A stretch of 64,000 nt of DNA from Raphanus sativus (Eukaryota > Streptophyta > Magnoliopsida > Brassicales > Brassicaceae), in the NCBI RefSeq assembly GCF_000801105.2, contig NC_079513.1, positions 27,759,640-27,823,639 of the forward strand, in the 5' to 3' direction. How positions within the stretch are numbered: the first letter of the stretch is position 1; each line of letters opens with the position of its first letter. Positions 33,354-43,646 of the stretch are shown here, piece by piece. A program made the position numbers and the translations under genes. The notes under the pieces are model-generated. The model was not told the DNA's origin. It saw nothing but the letters and a program-made list of their open reading frames with translations, and searched no databases.

Positions 33354-33718
33354 CATGGATGGTGATTTGTGGATGGTGGTATATAGATATATTTATTGTG
33401 GATGAGTTCTTTGTGGTTAGAGTGTCGTGGATGGTGTCTCCTGAATATGTATATGGGTATTTCATGGATGAATGTATTGTGGAAAGTAGAAATAGAAGCT
33501 GAGAAGAAACAAGTTATTCACATCAACAAATATTTAAAACATAAAATTATCAGAAACAGAGTTTTTTTAGCTATATACTACCATCCACAATCTTGTCCAT
33601 GAGACCTCGTCTGCAAAATCTCTTGCAAGATTGAAAATCTTGTCCATGAGTCCTTATCCACGAGACTTTATCCACAAATTCACACATCTCTCATCCACTA
33701 TTTTACCATCCATCCATA
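33354..33718. mobile_element. Element with inverted, repeated GTGGATG/CATCCAC sub-terminal motifs
   Basis: The left side reads CATGGATGGTGATTTGTGG and repeats GTGGATG and TGGATG many times. The right side is its mirror image, with CATCCAC, TCCATGAG, TCCACGAG and finally CATCCATCCATA. The inverted arrays enclose about 100 bp of unrelated DNA. Multiple sub-terminal copies of a short motif facing inward are typical of DNA transposons whose transposase binds repeated sites. No transposase is present. Confidence 0.5.
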
Positions 33719-33719
33719 A

Positions 33720-33757
<38 letters not shown>

Positions 33758-34472
33758 TATTGTAATTTTTACAAGAAATATATACATTATGGATATCAAA
33801 ATGTACAAGAAAAAAATTTTATTTTATTTTATGCATAAATACATTTTTGCATATTATAATTTACAATAATGATTGATAAATTCTGTTAGATATTTGTCTT
33901 TTTAAAACTTTGAACCATGACCGTTAGATTAGATCAGACGACAAGTGTAGCTCTTCTTCCTAACTCATTTACCACGGTTGTACTTACATCTTTAGCATTA
34001 ATTACAACTAGAGAACTTAACTAGTTATGAAAGAAATCAATTCCACAATTTCAGTCAATCTCATCGTTACACAAATTTAGGGTAGTTTGGGGATAAAAAT
34101 ACAGCTGTTACAATAAAGTGTGTCAATAACACAATATGTCTTTTGGCGTGAAACAAAGATACAAAATGTCTGTCCATGTAACTCTCTCGTTAATCAGTTA
34201 TACATTCAATAACGAAAAAAGTACCATTAAAAGGAAGGGTTAGTTTGCTTTGGGAACTAAGAGCACCTGCAATGGATGTTTTACCCATTAAAATTATATA
34301 TATATATCTATATATATATATATTCATATGTTGTATATGTGTCTATAATTGTGAGATCCATAATTTTACGAGAAACCCAGCAGAGTTTTTTTTTAAAAAA
34401 CAACCACTGAAATATCTGAAGAAACCGTCTTGAAAACAATCACGATTATGATGTATCTTGTTCCCTCTGCAG

Positions 34473-34635
34473 CTACGGAGAGATAAACCAAAAACAGGCT
34501 GAAGTTATTGGTGGCGACAAATCTCATTCTGTGGTTAAAAGTCAGGGATATATGATAGAGAGGACGATTCCATCAGTTGAAACTATAACAGGAGTGTCAA
34601 GACTATGGTCTTCTTCTGATCGTTCTTGCTTTTGA
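34473..34635 (+). pseudogene. Orphan 3'-terminal exon of an unidentified gene
   Basis: After a consensus acceptor (TTCCCTCTGCAG) the plus strand is open for 54 codons: YGEINQKQAEVIGGDKSHSV, VKSQGYMIERTIPSVETITG, VSRLWSSSDRSCF, stop. Codon use and composition look coding and contrast with the AT-rich surroundings, yet no upstream exon is recognisable. It lies tail-to-tail with the OTU gene, where Arabidopsis has other genes (At5g04260/At5g04270 by memory). It is best read as the surviving last exon of a gene lost after polyploidy. The parent is not identified. Confidence 0.55.
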
Positions 34636-34930
34636 ATGTTTTCTCCATATTTTTTAACCAGACACTGAAGCATATTGCATGTTATCAAAACACACCGAGA
34701 CCAAGCAAGAGCTGTAACCTCCCTTTATTGATTTATTCCCACATTAAAGAAAAGAAGTAAATCTTATAATGAAAAAAAAAACAATGAGCAAACTATAAGT
34801 CTAGTTAATGCCTTAAATGGGAGATTATGTTCAGTATGTACAAGACCATACTCTCTAGAACTAAACATACTAGGTTAGTAAAAAGAACAAACATGTTATA
34901 TATATTTCTTCTTAACAGAAGAAACAGAGC

Positions 34931-36918
34931 TTAGAAAACCCAATATTTCTTCTTCTTCTTCCCCTCCGGTTCGGGTAGCTCTACACAAAAGTTCAAACAA
35001 GAGAAGAAGAAGGGTTTAAAACTCAGTAAGACCAACTACTTGTATCTAAAACACATCATATAATCCATGGTCGTCTATATCATATAAGAAGAAGTTATCA
35101 AAATACCTCCTTCAGGATAGATTGAATTGTAATGAACCTCAGCCCAAAAGCTTAAACATATAACTGATACAAAACCCAAATAAATATTAAGAACAAAAAA
35201 GGACCTTTGCTGAATAGAACCCTTGAGATATAGGAAACTCACGGCGGTTGGACTTCTGCAGATGAGGCAAGATCTCAATGTAACATGTATTCTTGAATGA
35301 AGTTATCACAAACATCCGAACACCATACTGCCAATAACCATCAAAAACCAAAATGCAAAAAAATCTCATTTCATATGTTAAAAGTCCCTGAACATTCATT
35401 CTTCAAAAAGTTTATAAAACTATGAAGAGTTTTTAGGCTGTGCAAGTAAGTACCCAATCAGCAGCAGCCTGTAGAGTAACGTGATCACCCCATTCTCCAT
35501 TCCTGCGTTATCAATGTTCATGGTTGATAATAAGCTAACGCACTAAATCCAGTGCAAAGAATTGAAAAAAGATGAAAAAGAAGAGAGTTTCAAACCGTTT
35601 CATTGTTTTAAGATAGTCAGTGTACGCCATTGGAACATAACCTTCATACATCTCTCTATTATATGAAAGCTGAAACAACAATATATGAGAGAATGTCAAA
35701 ATCATCAAGGGCAAGTTGAAATGGAGTGAACTAGAATATTTTCTTGAATAATATAATCCCAACCTGATTAACAACTTGTTCTCTGACAAAATTATGGTGC
35801 TCTGGAGAGCGGTAAAGCTGATCTGATAGTGACCGAAACTGAGTAAAAGATATTGAAACCAGTCACATACTGCTAGAAATTTTCATATGCAAAGCCATGA
35901 CTAGAAACGAAATGAGAAGAGAGATATAAACCTGGCAGTTTCCGTCTCCTAGAATCTTGTTCTCCACCAAGCCATAAAGCTGTAATCTGTAGTGTCCATA
36001 AGAAGAGAAATCTCACTATACATTCAAATAAATCTAATAGACCTAAAGATTGATTGTAAAAAAGTAACAATAATGTAAAGATGTTCTTTGGACTCCTATG
36101 AGCAAACTAGCAAGAAACTTTAATGAGACTTAGTTCCGATTGCAGTTCTAATAGGTTACAACAAAACCATAACCACAGAAATGGCGACAAGCAGTTCTTC
36201 TCTAGATTTGTATTTGACATCATACCTCTGAAAAAGCCGTTCATGATCAGAAACCTGCTCATCCTCTGACGGTAACTCCCCATTGATTTTCGGCACATGC
36301 TGCAACACGCCACAAAAAGAAGTAAACATTTTAAAGAAACTTACATAAGCTTCTGATGAGTTGTGATATAGAGCCATTCAGAAAGAAGATGTAAGTACTT
36401 ACAGCAATAGGTATCATTTGGTTGAGTCGCTTCCCAACCTCAGAATCCAAAGACCAAGACTCTTCCTCTACTTCTACAGAACAATCTGAGTCATCATCAT
36501 CGCAAACCGGGGAGCTTCCCTCTCCTTGATACCTTATCCTTGCAACATTCTTATCCTCCATGTCACTCTCACGAGAAATATCAATAGCTTCCCCTTGGTG
36601 AGGCCACTCTTGAGAAACAACAGAGATCCGACTAGGATTATTATCACTGAGGAGCCTCGAATCAGATGATGATTCCTCTGCTCGTTCAACTCTAGACAGC
36701 TCGTCTTGGTAAAACTGAGCAATAACCGCATCGTTGTCTACGTAACCAGTGAGAGGCTGGTTGTAACCTTCTCTAACATAGCCTTGATTCACATCGACAG
36801 CATCGTCCGTCGTCCCGTAAAGCGTCACGCTGCCGCAAGAACCAGCGTTTGTGAGCGTACAAACCTCAAGATCATGGAGACCCCAACGAAGAGCATCTGG
36901 ATCAGGCTCATACCCCAT
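34931..36918 (-). CDS. OTU-domain cysteine protease (deubiquitinase)
   Basis: Nine coding exons, 36918-36403, 36299-36226, 35986-35932, 35838-35764, 35669-35596, 35502-35454, 35327-35243, 35163-35107 and 34980-34931, close in phase to 344 residues. The N-terminal third (first exon, 172 residues) is acidic and Ser-rich with a CDDDDSDCSVEVEEESW patch. The OTU domain follows with the catalytic D-x-x-C motif LGDGNCQFRSL (Cys214), GDHVTLQAAADW, and the catalytic His in FWAEVHYNSIYPEG (His320). The C-terminus is a short basic tail with five Lys. The enzyme is expected to cleave ubiquitin chains; linkage preference is not predictable. Synteny and sequence suggest At5g04250. The reading frame is intact. 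Confidence 0.93.
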
Positions 36919-37560
36919 TTTATTTAATAAGAAAACGGAAAAAGTATCAAACTTTATTAAAAACACAAACAACCCTCTTGCGTGTAGAATTGAGTTTCCT
37001 GCAAAAAGAGGGAAAGCGTGGAACGCATGATCAATACCTTATAGCATTAAAACCAAAAGAAAGGCATGATGATGATGATGATGCATGATCTAACTAAGTA
37101 ACTAGTGGGAAAATCTGAAGAAGAGAAAAGTAACAGTCTTTTTGGAGTGAAAATCATAAAAGGTTTAAAATTGGTGGAATCTCTAATCTAAAAACAAACC
37201 ACAAAGCTTATGGATTGATGACCAAATTCACTAATAATCCCAACAAACCCCGATAAAAAGAATCGCAGAAATGAAAAAAAAAAAGAGGAGAACAAAAGTG
37301 ACGACTTTGGAACCTGGAGATGAAGATTTCGGGACGGAGAAATCAAAAGGGAGAGAGGGGAAACCTTGGGAAGATGGGTTTGGTCGCAGAGAAAGAAAAT
37401 TGCAAAAGGAGTGTCCGAAAAGTCGGCAGAGAGATATTTTGAAAGCCGTTTCACACCGTAATCGTCTTGTCGTCGTTTGTTTTGGTTCTCCGAAGTTCGG
37501 TTTGATTATCAATCCAAAAAAACCCGCTCTATTTCCAACAACCTTCATGATTCTGCCACG
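36919..37560 (-). promoter_or_regulatory. 5' UTR with probable leader intron and promoter of the OTU gene
   Basis: A good acceptor (CTCTTTTTGCAG, minus strand) at about 36994 suggests a leader intron. A GC-richer, pyrimidine-rich stretch at 37290-37480 with donor-like CCAAG/GTTTCC is the likely first untranslated exon. The open frames seen here on both strands (37188-37600) are short, lack family features and are probably untranslated. GAT microsatellite repeats lie near 37070-37082. Confidence 0.5.
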
Positions 37561-37734
37561 TGTCTTTTTCTTTTTCTTATCCTTTTCAAATATTTTATGA
37601 TAAAGATTACTAGTGAAACATCATGATTTACAAAACAATATGTTTGATGTTTTAACCGATTTTTCATTACAAATATTTTTTAGGACAAAATTACTTAAAT
37701 TATCATGAAAATCGTGTGAATGAAAGATTTCAAA

Positions 37735-38205
37735 TAATATTTTTCAAATAAATAATTTTATTATTTTAAAATTTATAACAGCTTAACATGAATACTCTAT
37801 AATTTCTTCTACAGTATTTATTTGGCAACATAACAATACTGTTAACAAACTTTTAAGTTCTATAGTACTAGAAGTAAGCTCTTTAACATGTGTATTATTG
37901 TAAGAATATTCTACTGATGGTAAATTTGTTTAATAAACTGTCTTCAAATATTAAAACCTTGTAGTATTTTATTTCTTTGTGAATACATTTTATATGAAAT
38001 ATTTCAAAGAATATTTTTCAAATTATTATTTTTAAATTTATAACATCTTAACATGAATACTCTAATTTCTTCTAGAGTATTTATTTGACAACATAACAAT
38101 ACTGTTCAACATGTATACTGTAAAATTCTATAGTACTAGAAGTAAGCTCTTCAACATGTATGTTGTAAAAAATATTCTACTGATGATAAATTTGTTTAAT
38201 GGGCT
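37735..38205. repeat. Diverged tandem duplication (~200-bp unit)
   Basis: The segment 37735-37934 recurs at about 38005-38205. Both share AATATTTTTCAAAT, TAACATGAATACTCTA, TTTCTTCTA-AGTATTTATTTG, ACATAACAATACTGTT, TATAGTACTAGAAGTAAGCT and AATATTCTACTGATG in the same order. Point changes and small indels separate the copies. Function unknown. Confidence 0.85.
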
Positions 38206-38427
38206 GCTTATTAATTAACATATATATAGCGTAGTTACAAAGAAGTAATCTTATCAAAATCAATGTTTTCATTAAGAGGTAACTTTGTCAAAATAAATGT
38301 TTTCAGTAAGAGTTATATAACATTTGAAATATGTGAACGTCAATTATGTTACTTTAGAAAATATTTTATCAATTAAGTAATTTAAGATTTCTAAAAATGT
38401 TAAAAAAATCGGTTGAAAACGAGTTTT

Positions 38428-39030
38428 TACCTCAACCGTGACGGAATTTGGACTCGAGAAACGGTGGCGATCGTCGTACTCTGCACCCTAACCATATCGT
38501 TAAAGATACACAACTGCAAAACATACAAAAGCTTTAAATTTTTAAAAACCAGAATTCAAACAAACAAACAGAAAAAAAAAGACAAAAGACTAAAACCTTT
38601 ACTGTAATCGAGCATGTTAGAGATCTTGAGCTTTGTTGTATAAAACACCCGAGAAATTTCCTCGGATAAGAAGAACTTGGTTTGGATTCGCAAAACCTGT
38701 AGAATCAAAATTTCAACAAAGTAAAACATCTTTTGTAATGAAAAAGACAAGATTTAAAAGCTCAAAACTCGGTTGTAAACTTCAACGAAGAAGAAAAGAA
38801 ACAAATTCACAAACCTTCTAGGAGACGCCAGCAGAGACCAAATATCAAACCATATCATTGTCACGAAATCGATTTGCCTAATACCCTAACAAGAGAACTA
38901 CTCATCACCATATAAGAGTGTGACATAAAGCGCTTTCCTTACACAGAAACTCAGTTATCCTTTTTTTTCTCTCTCTCATTCTCTGATCTGTGAGGGACTT
39001 GAGAGATGATGGTGAACAAGGAAAGAGAGC
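38428..39030 (-). pseudogene. 5' part of an apparently truncated spliced gene
   Basis: Minus-strand transcription is suggested by a TATA-like TTTATAAG at about 39040-39047. Exon-like blocks with good splice sites follow: one ending CCTAGAAG/GTTTGTG (about 38817), one from TTCTACAG/GTTTTGCG to TACAGTAAAG/GTTTTAG (about 38697-38600), and one from GTTTTGCAG/TTGTGTATC to CGGTTGAG/GTAAAAACT (about 38512-38430). They share an open phase (for example FCESKPSSSYPRKF and MVRVQSTTIATVSRVQIPSR), but the protein resembles nothing I know and no further exons exist downstream. It is either a non-coding spliced RNA or the 5' stump of a deleted gene. Confidence 0.4.
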
Positions 39031-39065
39031 GAGGCGCTTCTTATAAAGAGGGGGAGGAGGAGGAG

Positions 39066-39118
39066 CCAACGGTCATATTTTTTTGGGGTTGCGGTGATAA
39101 TTTATTTCTGACCGTTGG
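39066..39118 (-). promoter_or_regulatory. Pair of mitosis-specific activator (MSA) elements
   Basis: CCAACGGTCA at 39066-39075 and its inverted copy TGACCGTTGG at 39109-39118 each contain the MSA core AACGG, which R1R2R3-Myb factors bind to give G2/M expression. They lie 20-80 bp upstream of the TATA-like box at 39040, the usual location for MSA sites. They imply a cell-cycle-driven transcript at 38.4-39.0 kb. Confidence 0.6.
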
Positions 39119-39119
39119 G

Positions 39120-41668
39120 TTACTGGTTTCAAGACGAAGTTGACTCTAAAAAAGCTCTGTTTCAGACACCAAAAGGTCGATACTATTTTAAACTCTGTTT
39201 TTAGAATTTTATTTACAAACTGTGCCATTGGAACTGGATCTAACCGACCAGACGCAGATTTAGATGAACTATTCAGCAACATAGCGTTCTTCCCTTCCTA
39301 TGTTTGGCTCTTCTTCTGTTCATCGAGACTTCTTAATTAGGACCTGCAAGTTTTGGAGATTTTAAAGATGATAATGTCTCAATAGTGAATTCTTATATGA
39401 AAAATGTAATATGTAATATGTCTTTTACCAAAAAAAAAAATGTAATATGTATTGTTAGATTTTAAGATTCTATGGTTAGATGTCATAGTTGTATTCTCCA
39501 GACAGCTCCCTTTGTCTAATGTCTATGACGAGATGGCATATTTATTTAATTTACTATGCTAAGATTATCAATCCATCATATGGTTATATACTTATATTAT
39601 TAGTACTACCACCTTTTGGTGTTTGCGTTATGTTTTTAAAATTAAAAGATACATATAACAGTTTTTATTCTGTTAATAAAAAACATTTCTAAAAATGTGA
39701 AAGCACACACGAAATACAAAAAAAAAAAAAAAATTCATTGTATTTTGTGTTAACGATATGTAAAATAAACATATAATAGTAACTTGTTAACTCAAGCTAA
39801 GCATAAAACGTAAATATACTGCAAATGATTGAAAAACTTTCTAGCTAGAACACTTACTATAATCATGTTTTACAAAAGTAGCTTATATATATACGGATTT
39901 TAATCTATATATAATCGTAAACTAGGTGTTTTCCTGCACCATGTGCAGTAAAAGAATTTTAAAATATTTTTAATAGATAAATATAAATTATATTTAATTT
40001 TTTATTAATATTATAAATTTTCTTTTTTGGTCGGCTTAACTAGAATAGTAGCAAAAGTTTAGCTTACATTTACTTCTTATGCATAGGAATATATGTTCTG
40101 GCTTGTCGCGGACGTGCTAACCATCATCAAATTAACATTTATCTTGTCCTCTGCTTTCTTTTGGGGAAGATGCATGGTCTTATAGTTTTTTTGTTTAAGT
40201 CAACTAGTCTTAATTATTGTTTTAAAGTCTTATAACGGAACCATCATGACTGATATTTGAGATTGATGGAATCAACTAATATTAAAATAGAGAAAACTAA
40301 GTGAATACATTTTAATATTATAAAATAAAGTTCATTTAGCAAGTTTTTCTTTAAAATTAAAAGGTCATTTCATGTGCTGCATATTTGTATGACTTAAGGA
40401 ATTTTTTTTGATCAAAAGGAAATTCTTTTTAAAATTATTTTCTTATTTGTTAATTTTGGAAATTATAGTTGTTAAAATGTCAACGTAGGCGAGACCATAG
40501 GTAGGTCAAGCCTTTATTATAATATGCTTAAAATTCTATTGTGTTTTTTTTAAATGCAATCGTAGACATTTTAGGGTTCTTACTAACATGTTAGGGTTGC
40601 AAAGGATGTCATAGTTATACTATATCTTAAGTTGTTGCAGTAAATGACTATATAACATGGATAATACTTTTGTAGGTATGGTACGTAGTTTAATTTGTTG
40701 CGTATGCTATCTAAATAACATGGATTTTGATCTGTGTTTTTTTTTTGTAATAGCATATCATTTTATCTAGAAAAACACTGTTTACAAATGATATTTTAAT
40801 TGATTTTCCAAAAAGGTTATTTAAGTAGCGTGAATCTTCTTTTTTTTTTTGCCCCCGTAGCGTGAATCTTCTAAATAGCATGAGTTTGATGTGTTTCTAT
40901 CATATATTTCTTTTCTTTCTGAAATACACTATTTTACATTATGTCACGTTATAAAAATCAGGTTAATTATTATAATTATCATATTGCAATTGTGCTTTTA
41001 TGAAATTTTGATCCTTTTTTACATGGTCATCTACAAAGTGTTATTTTTATGAAATTTTGATCCTTTTTACATGGTCATCTACAAAGTGTTCCTAATATCC
41101 TTTGAACTGGTGAAATAAAGAGATAAGTAACTAGAAACAGAAAGAAACTCTTTTTGTAAAAAATGAATTTGCAAAGAGGTTATTTTAAAGTTCTAAAAAG
41201 AGAGGTTATTTTATCGTAAATACTAAAAATATTTTTTTCCATGAAAGACTTACAGAACATTCGAAAATGTGAACTTTTAAAGATAAAAAGTTTGAAAAAA
41301 TTCTTTAGCTCGAGAGTGATTAGGGTAATGGCTGATGATGTGGACATTCTAGCCCACAGCTGACACATGCCGTTAACCAACAAGCTCGTGCGTTTACCTT
41401 ATTTCCTTATTCTTGAGTTTCCATGGATAGTTGAAAATTTTTACTTTGCAAAAAAAAAGTTGAATATTTTTCTATACGGGCTTTGTTATTCAGAAAAAAG
41501 ATGTTTTATTTTATTTTATTTTTAGATATTATGATATAAGTAAGTAACATTATGTTACAAAAAGAAAAGTAAGTAACATTAAAATTGGATATGATTAAAA
41601 TACACCGTTTTAAAGATGAGTAACATTAAAATTGGATATGATTTGAACTGGTGAAATAAAGAAATTTA
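39120..41668. other. Intergenic, AT-rich
   Basis: No gene is supported. A 46-bp unit (TTTTATGAAATTTTGATCC to CATCTACAAAGTGTT) is tandemly duplicated at 40996-41042 and 41045-41090. Smaller repeats (AACATTAAAATTGGATATGA, twice near 41577 and 41620; TTTGAACTGGTGAAATAAAG near 41101 and 41643) suggest local slippage or template switching. Confidence 0.6.
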
Positions 41669-41947
41669 GGGTCTGATTGGTTGCAGCTGTAGATTTATAT
41701 TTTTGATGTAAGATTTTGTGATGTACCTGTAAGATTTTAGCTGTAAGATTGGTTAGTATTAACATTATGCATTTATACTAAAATTAAACTCTATATATTA
41801 AAAGTAAAACTAGAATTAAATAATAATATTTTAAAATTAAAATTTATAAGTTAATTTGTTATTTTAAAAATTATAAAATAATTATGATATAAATTAGTAC
41901 ATGTAATTTTTATTTCTATATGTATGTGAAACATTTTTATTTATGTA

Positions 41948-41979
<32 letters not shown>

Positions 41980-42291
41980 TTGCATAGTATTTGTAATATT
42001 TTGTGGATTATATATGCAAGAAATATATTATTATATTTATATTAGTGAAATATATTACTATATAGAAAAGTTAGCGTCCGTGGATTGATATAAAGGAGAT
42101 AAAATATTTTCAAAAGCAACCGAAAGAGTGCTCTAGGAATTTAGCTCTCCACAGCCATAAAATAAAATAAAATAAAAGATAGATATTGCTGTGAGATTGA
42201 AAAATTGACCAAAGCTTGATTCATTTCATTCGAGTGCTGTGGGGAGAATTAAAGCTGTGTACAACACTCACAGATTAAACCAATCACCCCC
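41669..42291. mobile_element. PIF/Harbinger-type non-autonomous element
   Basis: The left end GGGTCTGATTGGTTGCAGCTG and right end, read inward, GGGGGTGATTGGTTTAATCTG form terminal inverted repeats. TTA flanks both ends (41666-41668 and 42292-42294), the 3-bp target duplication typical of PIF/Harbinger elements. The 623 bp between are AT-rich, contain (TA)n at about 41957-41979 and have no transposase. Confidence 0.75.
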
Positions 42292-43646
42292 TTATTTCAC
42301 AGTTGCTTACAGTACCATACAGTACAGAACTATAAATCACAAGCTTCCAGTACGGGATCAAGATACGACTAGGTAAATCAAAAGTTTATGGAACGAGATT
42401 TATTTTTTCATATATTTATATATATGATAGTATTTCCTTTACCCTTTTATAAGTTAAGTGAGATAATATGAAATGAAGTGATGATCAGTTTACAAAATAA
42501 AATATGAAGTGATGATCACATGAAGAAATGTTAAACGTCATCGATTAGATCATATATATATATACAAGTGTCATTTCTTCTTTGTTACTTAAATATTACT
42601 TCTAACTTTGTTTTTCTTTGTTAATTCAATATTACCTTAAAGAGTATCTAGAAACAATGGTATAGTATAGTTTTTCTCAAAAAAAAAAGAAACAATGGTA
42701 TAGTACATGGTGATGATAGAAAATGGAGTATTGCGATGAATTTATTTTTCTGGTTAAATGCGATGAAAATAGTCCATACCGGAAATAAAGACACGATTAT
42801 TTTCATCGACGATTGTGAAAATAATTTGAACTCCGTTAATTTGCTTAAACCTAATTAACTCTGATTGTGATTTTCTTTTGTTAATCTCTGACGGTTCTTT
42901 TAAACCTTTATCTATTTTATTTGAAAGAATGATTTTTTTTTGTCACGGAAATTTGGAAGAATGATAAACTATCAAACATCATGCAGGAAATTCATGTGGG
43001 AAAATCAACAAAACTAATACCTTAATGATATCTAAAAGAAATTACCTATGATGTATGCATACATTTATGACTACATTAATTTGGTGATACGTAGAGGCGT
43101 AGAGCTGATACCCTCAAACTGCGTTCACATGTTCTAGAATATAACTGAGAATAAATGGATTATGTATCAAAATAGGTTATATTATACATAAAACAATATT
43201 TATATATAGTGTTATAGTTTTGGGCTCTAAATGTAAATAAAATTAAATGCTAGTAATTCAAAATTGATTAGCCATTTTTAAATGACAAAGCAAGATCAAC
43301 AACAGGGTAAAAATTAGTTACCAGTTACAGCTTTGAATATAACCTCGATTATCGAGTGTTATATAACTCTAGTTATCAAAGGGAATATAGGATAATAGAT
43401 AAGGCTGTACGATAAACCTCGTGCCCTACTCGTTCCGGCACGAGACTGCGTGTGGAGTGTAAGACAACTTAAAAAAAGCTTAAAAACTTCCTTAAGACAT
43501 GGAGCTATAAATACCGACTACCTGGAGACATAACTAGCTACATCGATAGATTCCATCTCAAATTCGTTCTTATCATCAAAGTCTCTCTCTCTCATCTACT
43601 TAATTTTCTTTCTAGTTCATTCCTTCAAATAATTGAGAGGACAATA
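42292..43646 (+). promoter_or_regulatory. Promoter region of the bHLH101-like gene
   Basis: A TATA box (GCTATAAATACCGAC) lies at about 43503-43517. At 43418-43444 is a perfect inverted repeat of CTCGTGCC and GGCACGAG separated by 11 bp, a candidate site for bHLH factors. The upstream kilobase is AT-rich without genes. In Arabidopsis this gene class is induced by iron deficiency through bHLH IVc and bHLH121 factors (established for the family; binding here is inference). Confidence 0.55.

Larger units (their letters stand above)
29877..34472. other. Long intergenic stretch
   Basis: About 4.6 kb of AT-rich DNA without a supported gene. A 17-bp run (GTACGTGAATAAAACTN) recurs near 30113, 30191 and 30249. 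A long T-run lies at 31408-31424 and TA microsatellites at about 33720-33760 and 34289-34321. Two terminal-inverted-repeat elements inside it are listed separately. At 34258-34275 a TAAGAGCACCTGCAATGG motif looks like the start of a further MITE whose other end is not visible. Confidence 0.5.

Noticed and set aside
37188..37600. Overlapping frames of 88-109 codons on both strands
   Set aside because: They fall in the probable 5' leader and promoter of the OTU gene and have only simple Lys/Arg- or Phe-rich composition.
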